From the NCBI GenBank assembly GCA_003290165.1, contig QNQO01005791.1:152238-216237 (forward strand): 64,000 nucleotides of DNA, given 5' to 3'. Positions 41,851 to 53,893 of this stretch are shown piece by piece. The position numbers and the translations under genes are program-made. This DNA comes from Berberis thunbergii. Taxonomy: Eukaryota > Streptophyta > Magnoliopsida > Ranunculales > Berberidaceae. Under the pieces are notes generated by a model. It worked only from the letters and a program-made list of their open reading frames with translations, made no database searches and was not told where the DNA came from. The number at the start of each line of letters is the position of its first letter. Position 1 is the stretch's first letter.

Positions 41851-43164
41851 AGTTTAAATAAATAAACTAAACCAGAACTTTGAGAACAATTGTCAATCAT
41901 CCCAAAACAACAAATATTAGTCAAAGAACATTCACTAATCAATCAAAACACCATCAACAATTGTGATTCCAAATTTTTTTTGAACCCTAGAAAACAAACA
42001 TTTAAACTCAACCAAATACTACATTGATGTTGCAATCTCCATCCATCAATGGTATCAGGAGTTGGTTACTGTGTTAGTACATGTCGTGCATTTCCCATGA
42101 GAAGTCTTTAAGTTTATATGGACATGACTTGTGCAAATGAGCTCGGGCAAGCCATTTGAAGAGTAACAACCCAATTTTTCAAAACTATTTAAATTTTTAT
42201 TTTCTTCATACTTAGGTTTTGACCAATTAATACTTTATTAGTATTTGAAATAATATCACATGTGTCATAATAATATTTATGGGTGCACATAGTAAGTCTG
42301 GGCTTGGACACAATAGTAAGATTTGGACTTGAGCTTTCATTAAGGTAGTGATTATGGGGGATAAAGGTTAACAAAATAAGGGCGGAAGTGGTTTTTCTCT
42401 CTTTGCAAAGCACGGAATGGGAAAAGTGAAAAAAGGAGATCGAGAATGAAAGAAAGAAAAAAGAGAAATACAGAGAAACTGAGAAATGGATGTTGAGATG
42501 GAGCAATCGATGGGGGCTGCTGTGCTGGCAATCCCATTGGTGTGGGCGAGATTGCAAACAATAGGGGGATTGGACGATGGCAGTGTGTGGTGTTGCGATA
42601 GAGAGGGGTTGTGTCTATGTATGCAAGGGAAATGAAAAGCAAGTGCAACTCATACAAAGAATCTCTCCCATCTTGTTTTTCTTCTTCAAAACTAAAACAC
42701 CTTCCATGGAGAATTCGTAATTCAGATAATGGCTAGGGTTTCCACCAACGAAGATGGACAACATTTCTATTTTGAAACCAGTTGTAGTAATCGCTTATGT
42801 GGCCATGGCGGTCCTCTACGCTACGACCCTCTACGCTCCAATACTACTTTGAATTCCTCAGCTTACTACGTTGAACTCGTTCATGATTTGAAGGTTCATC
42901 TACATGACCATCTCGACCGTTGTCTCCATCTTCATCTCTGCATTCATTTTCCTTACAAGAAGTTGGGATGATTCATCCTTGTTTAGGGCATATGGCATCC
43001 AAAAGGACCACTTGTGGCAGACTTGGAAAAGAATTATTGGGACTGGTCCCAGCAAAAAGATCTTTGAATAAGGTTCTAGTACCATGCCCAATGTCTCCGA
43101 AAAAAAGAGCAACACAAATGAAACATGCTCGAAAGTGAACCAACCCCTCGGACTACTATGAAAA
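41851..43164. other. No gene firmly recognised between elements G and C
   Basis: Plus-strand frames at 42729-42971 (MARVSTNEDGQHFYFETSCS onwards) and around 42906-43070 (a hydrophobic [16 protein letters not shown] then [16 protein letters not shown]) are protein-like but unassigned. On minus, 42189-42657 is Ser/Phe-rich and looks spurious. No LTR or terminal repeats were identified inside. Confidence 0.3.
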
Positions 43165-43195
43165 ACACCATCGGATGTTAGACTGCCAAGGACCA

Positions 43196-44089
43196 TGATA
43201 AGCACCCAAAACATCGATTTTTACACCCCTAAATATACAATTGTTAAGTCCAATTATCAAATAAAAATATCTCATTACATGTTTGTTGTGCATTTTGTAG
43301 GAATTCAAGCACAAATCTAAAATCATGCATTAAATGGACAATAAGGCTAAATTCAACAACTAGAAGGCTCAATGGGAGTTCAAATGCATTTATAAGGATT
43401 AAAGAATTTAATCCCAAGACTCATGAAGTCAAGCCCACAAAGCAACAACAACTACAGATCTTGAAAAAATCAATATAATGATTTGGACGCTCACGTGGTC
43501 AACTTTATCATAAAAAAATCTCTACAAGACATGTTTCGTTATTCAACTCCAACACCATTCCTTGTTTCACTCAAACCATTCCTTGTTTCATTCAACCATG
43601 TTTCATTGTTTAACTCAAACCATGTTTCCTTGTTTCACTCAACCACGTTTCCTTATTTCATTCAAACCTTTTTTACCTATAGAAACCCCATACATGGAGT
43701 TCAAATTGAATAGTTTTTTTTACATAATTTTTTAGTTGTAGTTCTTGGCTTTATATTTTTACTTGGTAGAGAAGTGCATGTACTAAAGTTTAATTCCATT
43801 TAAGAAGTAAGTTTTATCTTTGTTTATCTTTTTCAATTGTTTCTCTTTCTTCTTTAACTTTTAGTTTATTTTCACCATCCATTATTTTACTCTTTTCTTT
43901 ATTCTTTAAATTAAAAAAATCAAATTTGGCATCTAATCCACATGAAGTAGTCGATAAACCCTACTTTCACTATGCATTGTTGAAGTGTATTGCAGGTTGA
44001 AGGAAATAAATAAATAAAAACAATAGATATTTCTTTGATTTATGTTGAAAATATGCAACGACATTAATGTCAATTTTTGGCATCAATTA
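43196..44089 (+). mobile_element. Solo LTR of the Athila-type family D, inside the 3' LTR of C
   Basis: Begins TGATAAGCACCCAAAACATC and ends TTTTTGGCATCAATTA. It matches the LTRs at 47356-48206 and 52984-53893 along its length. Flanks GACCA (43191-43195) and GGCCA (44090-44094) are a 4-of-5 target duplication. Removing it joins GACTGCCAAGGACCA to CAATTTTGGTGGCTGAAGG, which restores the C LTR as seen at 59460-59490. Confidence 0.88.
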
Positions 44090-44094
44090 GGCCA

Positions 44095-44594
44095 CAATTT
44101 TGGTGGCTGAAGGCACTCCGATGCTAAAGTCAACAACTTTGTTTGAAGAAGGAAGTAAATCTGGACAAAACTCAGTTAAAGTTGCATATCTATGTCGAAT
44201 GTTCCCTTTACCTTTTATAATGGTCGCAATTAATTCTCTATATGACTTAAGCATTTGAGACGCAACGGAAGAAGAAGTTTGTCGTAACAGTCTCCTCCTT
44301 AATGGAGATGCATCCGTGGAGGCGTAACTCCCTTCACGACCCTTTTTGGTGCAACATTCTTCTTTTTTATGAGAGAACTCGTGTCGGGCCTGGATTCGGG
44401 CTTTCATTCGTTCTACCCAGGGTTCGCACTTTGTTTATATCTTCTTGTTAGTGGGCCTTGTCTGGGCCTATGTATTGGCTTTATTCTTCTTGGGTTTTCA
44501 TGAGTTGGTCCAACAGATTGGACACCATATCCTCGTGATGATTGTTCTCTGCCACGTGTATGGCCGTGATGATCTGGTCTATTTTGATGTATCT
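44095..44594 (-). repeat. 3' LTR of element C, main part
   Basis: Matches 59480-59956 in order (GTTAAAGTTGCATA, TCGTAACAGTCTCCTCCTTA, GGTGCAACATTCTTCTT, GACACCATATCCTCGTGATG), ending TTTTGATGTATC. The adjacent sequence, read on minus, is a purine-rich GGAAGGAGTAGCAGA tract suitable as polypurine tract. Confidence 0.82.
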
Positions 44595-44619
44595 TCTGCT
44601 ACTCCTTCCTTAGTTAGTG

Positions 44620-45885
44620 GGTATGTGTCACAACCCGATTCACATAGTTCTATATTGTCCGCTTTAGGCCAAGGCCCACAGGAATTTAAAACGCATAGTA
44701 CTTTGCAGATCAAATCTCATACATATATATAGCGCATCCCCTTCCCTCACCTAGGCAATGTAAGACTATAATCTCCCCTTGGTAGCTCGTCCAATCCCTA
44801 TTGGGATCCACAGGCCTATTGGGCTTCGCCCTCACGTGCCTCTCCCGCAACCTCCCTTTTAGGTCCGCCCACACAAGGGTATCACAGTCCACCCCCCTAT
44901 GGGATCCCAACGACTTCATTGGCACACTTTAGGATAGGTCCAACTCTGATACCATTCTGTCACGGCCCGATCCACAGAGTACAATATTGTCCGCTTTGGG
45001 CCCAAGGCCCACACGGCTTTAAAACATGTAGTACTTTGTAGATCCAACCTCGTACATATATAGCATATCCCCTTCCCTCATCTAGGCGATGTGGGACTAT
45101 AATCTTCCCATAGTAGCTCGCCCAACCCCTCTTGGGATCCACAACCTATTAGGCTTGGCCATCAAGGGCCTCTTCCGCACCCTCCCCCTCAGGTCTTCCC
45201 ACACAGGGGTATCATAGTCCACCCCCCTAAGGGACCCAATGTTCTCGTTGGCACACTTTCAGCTAGGTTCGGCTATGATATCATTCTATTATGACCCGAT
45301 CCACAGAACACTATATTGCCCGCTTTGGGCCCAAGGCTCACACAATTTTAAAACGCGTAGTACTTTGTAGATCAACCTCGTACATATATAGCACATCCCC
45401 TTCCATCACCTAGGCGATGTGGGATTATAATCTCCCCTTGGTAGCTCGCCCAACCCCTTTTGGGATCCCCGGGCCTATTGGGCTTCACCATCATGGGCCT
45501 CTCCCGCACCCTCCCCCTCAGGTTCGCCCACACAAAGGTATCACAGTCTATCCCCCTAAGGGATCTCAACGTCCTCGTTGGCACACTTTCAGCTAGGTCT
45601 AGCTCGACTCCATTCTATGTCAACCCTATCCCTAGAGTACTATATTGTCCGCTTTGGGCCCCAAGGCTCGCATGACTTTGAAACGCGTAGTACTTTATAG
45701 ATCAAACCCCGTACATATATAACACATCCCCTTCCCTCACCTAGGCGACGTGGGACTATAATCTCTGTTTGGTAGCTCGCCTAACCCCTCTTGGGATCCA
45801 CGGGATTATTGGGCTTCGCCATCACATGCCTCTCCCGCATCTTCCCCCTCACGTCTGCCCACACAAGGGTATCACAGTATGTTCA
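44620..45885 (-). mobile_element. TRIM-like LTR tandem array, four units
   Basis: Four copies of a unit of about 335 bp start near 44625, 44960, 45293 and 45627. Each carries CCGCTTTGGGCCCAAGGC, GTACATATATAGCACATCCC, GGTAGCTCGCCCAACCCC, GGGCCTCTCCCGCACCCTCC and GGTATCACAGTCCACCCCCC. On minus each has a TATATA box and, between units, AGAATGGTATCAGAGTTGGA, a Met-tRNA primer site. I read this as LTRs and short interiors of a miniature (TRIM) retrotransposon amplified head to tail. It lacks any coding sequence and is inserted in element C. Confidence 0.72.
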
Positions 45886-46099
45886 TGCATCCACTAACTA
45901 TGCGACAGTTTTATTTTTTATTTCAACATTACAACACATTTAGTGCTCTTGCAATCTGTTGATGTTGTTGTCTCTCCAATTTTCTATCCGCCTACTCATT
46001 TTGGTTCGATTTCTGGGATTTCGTGAGGCTGTCATATCTTGCATGTTCTCCAAATAGCGGACCTTTCACTACTTGTCTTTCTGAAATGAGAAGTTTGAG

Positions 46100-47350
46100 T
46101 GTGTTTTACTTCCTTTTGCACCTCTTCATTTTCTAGTTGTTAGTTCTTTTTCTTTGCGATCGTTCCGCAGTCATGTCTAACTTCAAGGTTTTGAACGGCA
46201 ATGTTCTTCATGCTTGCGAAGCTTTTTTTTCCGTAAGCGGGCAACACATGCGACTCTGGACCACATTCATTACTATTACTCATCACCGACTGATTTGGAG
46301 ATCGTTCTCCCCTAAGAGAGCGATAGTCCTTGTCGTCCAAAACATGGGTACATTAGTTTGTATCCTAGAATGTTCCATTTTGATTTCAAGCTTCCGACTC
46401 CTACGATCATCTGGGAGTACTTGGATTTGGTTGGTATTGTTTCGACCCGACTGGTCCCTAATGGTTGGAAAGTAATGATTTCGAAGCTAGTAAGAGTTGT
46501 TGTAGCTCGTATCATTATATAGCCAGGGTTCTACATTCTTTGGTGAGGTTTAGCATAAACCTAAATCGCACCTGTTGCCTTTTCTATCCTTTTTATTTCA
46601 AGAACCTGCGAGAGGAGTATGTGGGTTGGTGAAGGTCTTGATTCTATGCATCCCTTTCTTCCAATTACTTTAGGTTTCGTGGAAATCAAATTTTGCAGTC
46701 ATTCCTGGAGCCTAAGAGAGTCGAGTTGTTGTTGTCTTTGGAAGAACAGGAGTTCTGCAGTCAATTTTGCGATCTTCCCCGAGTGTCGGTGGAAGATTTT
46801 CTCACTACGAATGCCATTATCCGTAGTGGCTTATATTCATGGGTGAAGCGGGTCGCACTTTAGAAGTGATTGTTGCGTGCATTGGTGATGTGGACGTCGA
46901 CCACCAAGGGGGCTTTATTGTTGAGCATGTAGGTTGAGTTACTTCAGTCGTCATCTGAGGTTCTGGGAGTACCGGCTCAATTATTAGGAAAGGAAAGTTC
47001 CTAGGCCTTCTAGTCATTCTAAAGTGTTAGTCGTTAGTTCCAGCTGTGTGTCGAATAGGAATAAACTTGCTTCCTCAGTTCTTGACACTGCTAGGGCTCC
47101 CTTTCATCTTGCTTTTCTCCAGAAAGAAGGTCATGGTTAAGAGGATGATTCTTCTGCTAGAAAGGACAAGGAGGTAAACCAAGTTGTCGAAAGGAGTACC
47201 AAGGAAGTTTCTCGTCTTTTAGATGAGCACGAGAAAATTCTTGTTGCCTCTTATGGCTTGTCCACCTCCATCGACCTATCGATTGATGACTTGCGTATCA
47301 TTCTGAATAAAATGCTTCAGCTTGGTCTTTGGCAATCAAAGAATTCAAAG
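46100..47350 (+). pseudogene. Antisense ORF of element C, first half
   Basis: Across frames the plus strand gives NMGTLVCILECSILISSFRL then PTIIWEYLDLVGIVSTRLVP and NGWKVMISKLV, the same domain type as in the antisense ORF of G (FRAGLRFS...QLGPNG). A Ser/Lys-rich part follows to 47350. Stops and frameshifts are frequent. The frame is interrupted at 47356 by element D and resumes at 53899. Confidence 0.6.
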
Positions 47351-47355
47351 GGTAT

Positions 47356-48206
47356 TGATAAGCACCCAAAACATCGATTTTACACTCCTAAATATACAAT
47401 TGTTAAGTCCAATTATCAAATAAAAATATCTCATTACGTGTATTTTGTAGGAATTCAAGTATAATTCTCAAATTATGCATAAATTGGCACAATAAGGCTA
47501 AATTCATCAACTAGAAGGCCTAATGAGAATTCGAATGCATTCATCAGGATTAAAGAATTTCAATGTCAAGACCCATGAAGTCAAGCCCACAAAGCAACAA
47601 CTACGGATCTCGAGAAAATCAATATAAATATTTGGACGTCCACATGGCCAACTTTATCATAAAAAAATTTCTACAAGACATGTTTCCTTATTGAACTCCG
47701 ACACCATTCCTTGTTTCACTCAAACCATGTTTCCTTGTTTCACTCAACCATTCCTTCTTTCATTCAACCATGTTTCACTGTTTAACTCAAACCGTGTTTC
47801 CTTGTTTCACTCAAACCCTTTTTACCTATAAAAATCCCATACATGGAGTTCATAAGCGATAGTTTTTTTTTGATAGTTTTTCTTTACAGAGTTTTTTAGT
47901 TGTAGCTCTTGGCTTTATATTTTTACTTGGGAGAAGTAAGTTTTATCTTTGTTATTTAACTTTTGGTTTAATACTTATTTTCACCATCCCTTATTTTGTT
48001 ATGCTCTTTATTCTTTAAGTTGAAAATCAAACATTGTCTTCTAATAAACGTGAAGTAGACAATAACCCCTACTTCCACTATATATTGTTGAATTGTATTG
48101 CAGGTTGAAGGAAGAAGAAAATAAATAAATAAGAAACAACTTATATTTCTTTGGTTGATGTCAAAAATCATGCAACGACATTAATGTCGGTTTTTGGCAT
48201 CAATCA
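47356..48206 (+). repeat. 5' LTR of element D
   Basis: 851 bp, about 60 bp shorter than the 3' LTR. Contains TTTTTACCTATAAAAATCCC as a likely TATA region at about 47818-47837. Followed by the primer site after two bases. Confidence 0.92.
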
Positions 48207-48208
48207 AA

Positions 48209-48226
48209 TGGCACCGTTGCCGGGGA
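48209..48226 (+). promoter_or_regulatory. Primer-binding site of element D
   Basis: TGGCACCGTTGCCGGGGA differs at one base from the classical Asp-tRNA site TGGCGCCGTTGCCGGGGA used by Athila-type elements. It directs minus-strand priming. Confidence 0.85.
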
Positions 48227-48229
48227 TAT

Positions 48230-49540
48230 TCATGACATCAAGGGTGTTGACCCTAGTGTCTGTGAGCATCATATTTATTTGGAAGATGAAACCAAAATAT
48301 CCAGAGAACCCCAGCGACGTCTAAATCCCATTTTGAAAGATGTCGTAAAAGAAAAAGTGTTGAAACTCCTGGATGCAAACATCATCTACGCTATCTCTGA
48401 TAGCCAATGGGTTTGCCCAGTCCATGTGCTTCCTAAGAAGTCAGGAATTACAGCTGTTGAAAATGAAAACAATGAACTAGTGCCACAAAGAATGAAAAAG
48501 GGATGGAGAATATGCATTGATTATCGTAAGTTGAACTCTAATACTTGAAATGATCATTTTCCCCTTCCCTTTATTGATCAGATGCTTGAGAGGTGAGCAG
48601 GTCATCCTTACTATTATTTCTTAGATGGATATTCTGGATACAATCAAATCCCTATTGCACAAGAGGATCAAGAGAAAACCGCATTCACTTATCCTTTTGG
48701 TACTTACGCTTATCGTCGCATGCCTTTTGGGCTATGCAACGCACCCGCGACATTTCAAAGATGCATGTCTAGCATATTCAGTGATATGGTGGACAACTTT
48801 CTTGAGATATTTATGGATGATTTTTGAGTATTTGGCTCATCATTTGACCAATGCCTACATCATCTCTCACGTGTCTTAGAGTGCTACGAAGAAAAATGTC
48901 TTGTTTTAAATTGGGAAAAGTGTCACTTCATGGTGAAGCAGGGCATTGTTCTTGGGCGCGTTGTCTCTCCAAAAGGCATTGAGGTGGACAAAGCTAAGAT
49001 TGATGTCATTTCATCTCTTCTGATTCAAAAATTTGTTAAAGATGTGCGATTTTTCTTTGGACATGCTGGATTTTATCACCGCTTCATTAAAGATTTTTCG
49101 AAGATTGCACGCCCTATGACTAGTCTCTTAGCTAAGGATTGTCCCTTTCTTTTTGACGACAAGTGCATATCTGCATTTCTGCATCTTAAATCTGAACTAG
49201 TCTCAGCCCCTATCATCCGAGCTCTTGATCGGGTGCTACCCTTTGAGATTATGTGTGATGCCTCTTACTATGTTGTAGGTGCAGTTTTGGGTCAGAAAGT
49301 TAACAAACTTCCTCATGTTATCTACTATGCTAGCAAAATTCTGAATGAGGCTCAACTCAATTACTCGACCATGGAGAAAGAGATGTTAGCCATTGTTTAT
49401 GCACTCGATAAATTTTGTTCCTATCTCATTGGAGCTAAAGTCATTGTGTACACTGACCATGCAACCCTTAGATACCTTCTCAATAAGAAAGACACCAAAC
49501 CTCGACTGATTCGATGGGTTTTTTTTGCTTCAAGAATTTA
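48230..49540 (+). pseudogene. Reverse transcriptase and RNase H of element D
   Basis: Reads DIKGVDPSVCEHHIYLEDET, SQWVCPVHVLPKKSGITAVE, GWRICIDYRKLNSNT, then in other frames FLDGYSGYNQIPIAQEDQEK, MPFGLCNAPATFQRC and FMDDF, the catalytic box. From 48930 to 49541 the frame is open: [20 protein letters not shown], a connection region, then [35 protein letters not shown] and [12 protein letters not shown], the RNase H. The wording is closest to the Athila lineage. Stops at 48546 and 48597 and a stop after MDDF inactivate it. Confidence 0.9.
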
Positions 49541-50900
49541 ATCTTGAAGTACAAGATAAGTCAAGTACAGAAAATGCGGTTGTTGACCACTTGTCTAGGC
49601 TAACATCACAGTCATGTATTAGTATCTTGCCCATTCAAGAGGACTTCCCAGATGAACAACTTCTCTTGGTAGAGCAAGAGATTCCTTGGTATGCCAACAT
49701 TGTCAATTTTTTAGCAACTGAGGAACTCCCATCACACTGGTCCAAAACCAGATCGTGACAAGTTTTTGTCTAGGGTCAAATATTATTCTTGGGATGAGCA
49801 ATATTTGTACAAATATTTCCCTAACCAACTTATCAGAAGATGCGTTCCAGAAGTTGAACAATTGAGCATTCACTCATTTTGCCATGACCAAGCTTGTGGT
49901 GGGCATTTTAGTTCTAAGAAAACCGAGGAGAAGGTTCTCCAATCAGTTTTTTATTGGCCTACCCTTTTTCGAGATGCCCATGAGTATTGTAAAGTCTGTC
50001 ACCGATGTCAACAACTTGGGCGAATAACTCGTCGACACATGATGCCTGGTTGAAGTTTTTTATGTTTGGGGTATCGATTTTATGGGACCATTTCCATCCT
50101 CCCATGGGTATCAATACATCCTTCTTGCAATGGATTACGTTTCTAAATGGATAGAGGCCATTGCCACTAAGACCAATGATCACAAAATTGTTATTTCATT
50201 CATAAGGGAGTTTACCTTTAGTAGATTTGGCACCCCCAAGGGTATCATTAGTGATGGGGATAAGCATTTCTGTAACCGCGTATTTAAGCATAATGTTAAA
50301 AAGTATGGGATTACTCGCAAAGTTTCCCTTTCCTACCATCCTCAAACAAGCGGTCAAGTTGAAGTCTCAAATCATCAAATCAAGAACATCCTCGAAAATA
50401 CTATCAATCCAAATCGGAAATATTGGTCTTTACGTCTTTTGGATGCCTTACGGGCATACCGAATTGCATTCAAAACTCCTTTAGGGATATCTCCCTATAG
50501 ATTGGTCTTTGGTAACCATGTCACCTTCCTGTCGAACTCCAACATAGAGCTTATTAGGCTACAAAGAGTCTAAACTTTTACCTCGATATGGCTGGTAAAA
50601 AATGGAAACTTCAGCTCGATGAGCTAAAAGAACTGAGGTATGATGCTTATAACTTATCCAAGAACTACAAAGATAAAATGAAGTGGATACATGACAAAAA
50701 ACATCATGAGAAAAGAGTTCCATCTTGGTCAGAAAGTCTTACTTTACAACTCTCGTGTTCATCTCGTTCCAGGTAAGCTAAAAACTCATTGGTTTGGTCC
50801 ATTTATTGTACGTGATGTTAAAAACTATGGTGTCATCACCGTAGAAAACCCTACAAATGGTGGTCTCTTTCAAGTAATGGACAACGACTGAAACTATACC
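49541..50900 (+). pseudogene. Integrase of element D
   Basis: The HHCC finger at about 49868-50020 (HSFCHDQACGGHFSSKKTEE, CHRCQQLG) is followed by the catalytic core, open from 50082 to 50573: [31 protein letters not shown] and [13 protein letters not shown] supply the D-D-E triad. The C-terminal part (50588-50890) has KVLLYNSRVHLVPGKLKTHW and FGPFIV in a shifted frame. Breaks lie at 49755, 50053, 50573 and about 50740. Confidence 0.9.
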
Positions 50901-50949
50901 ATGAACTTCCGACAAGGTCAGTGGAAACTATTCAGTTGATTGATCCTAA

Positions 50950-51101
50950 CTATGAGGGTTAGTCACGCCTACAAATTCCTACTCCACTAAGCCTGTTCGG
51001 GGGTGATGTAAAGCTATCCACTACCCCCATTACATCCGGCAATGACATTAAACTTAGCGCTACTAGGAGGCAGCCCAATCCGTTTATACATTCATTCATG
51101 C

Positions 51102-51188
<87 letters not shown>

Positions 51189-52983
51189 GTTATTAATAAT
51201 ACCGCCAATTCCTGTTTGGGGGTGATGTATTTTAACAATACATCACCCAACAACTCACTCTTTTTCATTACAGATATTTAACAAATCATCTGAGGTAATA
51301 AGTTCTAATTTTTATTTCTCATTTTTCATTTCATTTGTTTAACACTAGGAACAGTGTTCTATTTGTTTTGGGGTGGGGAGATTTATCAAAATTTATACTT
51401 CTTTTGAAAATCGTTTTCTAAAAAAAAAAAAAAAGTGTGGTATCCTAGCTATGATGAGATTGGATTACTTGATTCATTACATTTAGGCAAAAAGATGTTG
51501 GAAGTTTATTGCTAGAGTAAATATTGCATTTGAGCATTTAGGAACAAATAAAGTTTTGCAAATTACCACAGATGTAGTTTGGAATACAAAAGTAAGTTAC
51601 TTCCTAAGAATCTAGAGAAATAATAGTAGAGATTTTATAACCTTGTGAGCTATCAGGCCTTTCATTTCATTCAGAGTGTTTTACACAACTCCGAGTCATA
51701 TGATGACTTAAATTTATTGGACATTAACTTGTTGTGAAATCTCATTATTCTTCTTTTTGGTTGGTCACTAAGGATGACATCTTTTCGAGTTAAGAGAAAC
51801 AAAGGTCTTGTAGTCTATTTGAGACTTATAATCATTACCAACCTTAGAAGGTAAATTAGACATCTCTTGTTCATCTGAACCTTCTCAAAACCATCTTGCT
51901 AAACATTTCATCCAATAACAATGTGAGCCTTTATCTTTTTTAAATATATATAATAAAAAAAAACCATATTTCCCTTTATGTTTCTGAAAAATGTTAGGAA
52001 GATTTATGAAGAAAAATAGGAATGCAAAGTGAAACTACAAAGTCCAATGTACTTCAGAGTAAAAAAAAGGTTTTGATAAAGAAAAACAAAAGCAAAAAAA
52101 AAAAGGTTGTAAAGAAAGGAGAATAAAAGGAAAGTATTGATGAGTCCCCTATTAATCTACTTGAAGACCCAACATTTTTAGAAGCATCATTTTACTTGCC
52201 ATCTACCTCACTCTTCCTCATATATATATAAACCCAGATTCATTACCTTTTTAGAGAAGTCCTAATTAACCTATGGTAAGGTATGGTAAGAAGTGAAGAG
52301 TAGATGAGAAGACGCTATGGTGGGTTACTCGACATTCTTGCAAGTGATCAACATTCCTTCCATGAGACTATTATTCTCTTTCATGTCCGTTTATTCTTAT
52401 GAGCATGTGAGAAATTTGCATTTTCACATTTCCTCTTTTCCTCATATACAAGAGAGAAAATATTTACCTAAACTCAGAGTGATCATTTCAGTGATATTAA
52501 CTAGTGAGTTTTGAAGTCAAAACAACTATTCCAAACGTGGATTAGGATGTACGTTACTTTGACATGAAAAGTTGCATTTGTTGGTTATTCACACACACAC
52601 ACACCTTGTTCCAAAGTTGCTCACTTGTAATGTGCATTTTAGTAAGAAATTACATATGTCTCTTGACTTCTATGTGGTTGAATAACAGGGATATTCTCTA
52701 AGAACAATAGGTCACACATCAATTTTGTTTCATATATAAAAAAAAAATGTTTGTGGGTATCATCCTGGATAACCCTTAGGAGGCTAAAACTCCTCCTTTA
52801 GTGTCATGCTAGGGGTTCAAGGCGTTATTGCATATTGTAAATGCAATCGAGTCATACCAGCAAAAGTGGCATTGATTTCTTTGAGAAGTTTATGACAAGT
52901 AAAAAATATTTTGTTTTGTGTTCTTATCTTTCTTTTCGTTGTTCTTTTCTAGAGGACTAGCAAAAGGTTGTTTGGGGGTGGTG
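50950..52983 (+). other. Non-coding 3' region of element D
   Basis: About 2 kb where Athila elements usually carry an env-like ORF. None is seen. It holds a long (ATA)n array (51102-51188), an A-run (51421-51434) and a CA repeat (52590-52602). A GTGATGTA-type phrase (GGGGGTGATGTAAAGCTA near 51000 and GGGGGTGATGTATTTTAA near 51220) flanks the microsatellite. Confidence 0.5.
51102..51188. repeat. (ATA)n microsatellite, about 29 units
   Basis: Near-perfect trinucleotide run. It translates to polyisoleucine in one frame, which is not a gene. Likely length-variable between individuals. Confidence 0.95.
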
Positions 52984-53893
52984 TGATAAGCATCCAAAAC
53001 ATCGATTTTACACTCCTAAATATACAAATGTTAAGTCCAATTATCAAATAAAAATATCTCATTACGTGTATTTTGTGCATTTTGTAGGAATTCAAGTACA
53101 ATTATCAAATTATGCATAAATTGGCACAATAAGGCTAAATTCATCAACTAGAAGGCCCAATGAGAATTCAAATGCATTCATCAGGATTAAAGAATTTCAA
53201 TTTCAAGACCCATGAAGTCAAGCCAATAAAGCAACAACAACTACGGATCTCGAGAAAATCAATATGAAGATTTGGACATCCACATGGCAAACTTTATCAT
53301 AAAAAAATCTTTATGGACATCCACATGGCCAACTTTATCATAAAAAAATTTCTACAAGACATGTTTCCTTATTGAACTCCGACACCATTCCTTGTTTCAC
53401 TCAGCCATTCCTTGTTTCATTCAACCATATTTCACTGTTTAACTCAAACTGTGTTTCCTTGTTTCACTCAAACCCTTTTACCTATAAAAAACCCCATACA
53501 TGGAGTTCATAAGGGATAGATTTTCTTTGATAGTTTTTCTTTACAGAGTTTTTTAGTTGTAGCTCTTGGCTTTATATTATACTTGGGAGAAAAGTTCATA
53601 TACTACAGTTTAAATTTCATTGAAGAAGTAAATTTTATCTTTGTTCTTTAACTTTTAATTTAATACTTATTTTCACCATCCATTATTTGCTATGCTATGT
53701 ATTATTTAAGCTGAAAATCAAATATTGTCTTCTAATCCACGTGAAGTAGACGATAACCCCTACTACCACTATATATTGTTGAATTGTATTGCAGGTTGAA
53801 GGAAGAAGAAAATAAATAAGAAACAACTTATATTTCTTTGATTGATGTCAAATATGATGCAATGACATTAATGTCGATTTTTTGCGTCAATCA
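52984..53893 (+). repeat. 3' LTR of element D
   Basis: 910 bp. Contains a local duplication of ACATCCACATGGC-AACTTTATCATAAAAAA near 53277 and 53316 that is absent from the 5' LTR, accounting for much of the length difference. Confidence 0.92.

Larger units (their letters stand above)
47356..53893 (+). mobile_element. Athila-type gypsy retrotransposon D, gag/protease deleted
   Basis: LTRs 47356-48206 and 52984-53893, both TGATAAGCA to CAATCA. Flanks GGTAT (47351-47355) and GGTAC (53894-53898) are a 4-of-5 target duplication. The primer site TGGCACCGTTGCCGGGGA (48209-48226) is the Asp-tRNA type typical of the Athila/Tat branch. The polypurine tract TTTGGGGGTGGTG precedes the 3' LTR. The interior starts at the RT, so gag and protease are gone, and no env-like ORF is visible before the 3' LTR. 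It is inserted in the antisense ORF of C. Confidence 0.92.

Noticed and set aside
14497..41855. Target duplication for element G (ATGTT and AGTTT)
   Set aside because: Only three of five positions agree, which is not convincing. G is identified by its LTRs and interior instead.
42189..42657. Minus-strand frames rich in Ser, Phe and His
   Set aside because: No domain; composition reflects pyrimidine-rich sequence on that strand.
51042..51281. Open frame with a long Ile run
   Set aside because: It is the (ATA)n microsatellite translated.
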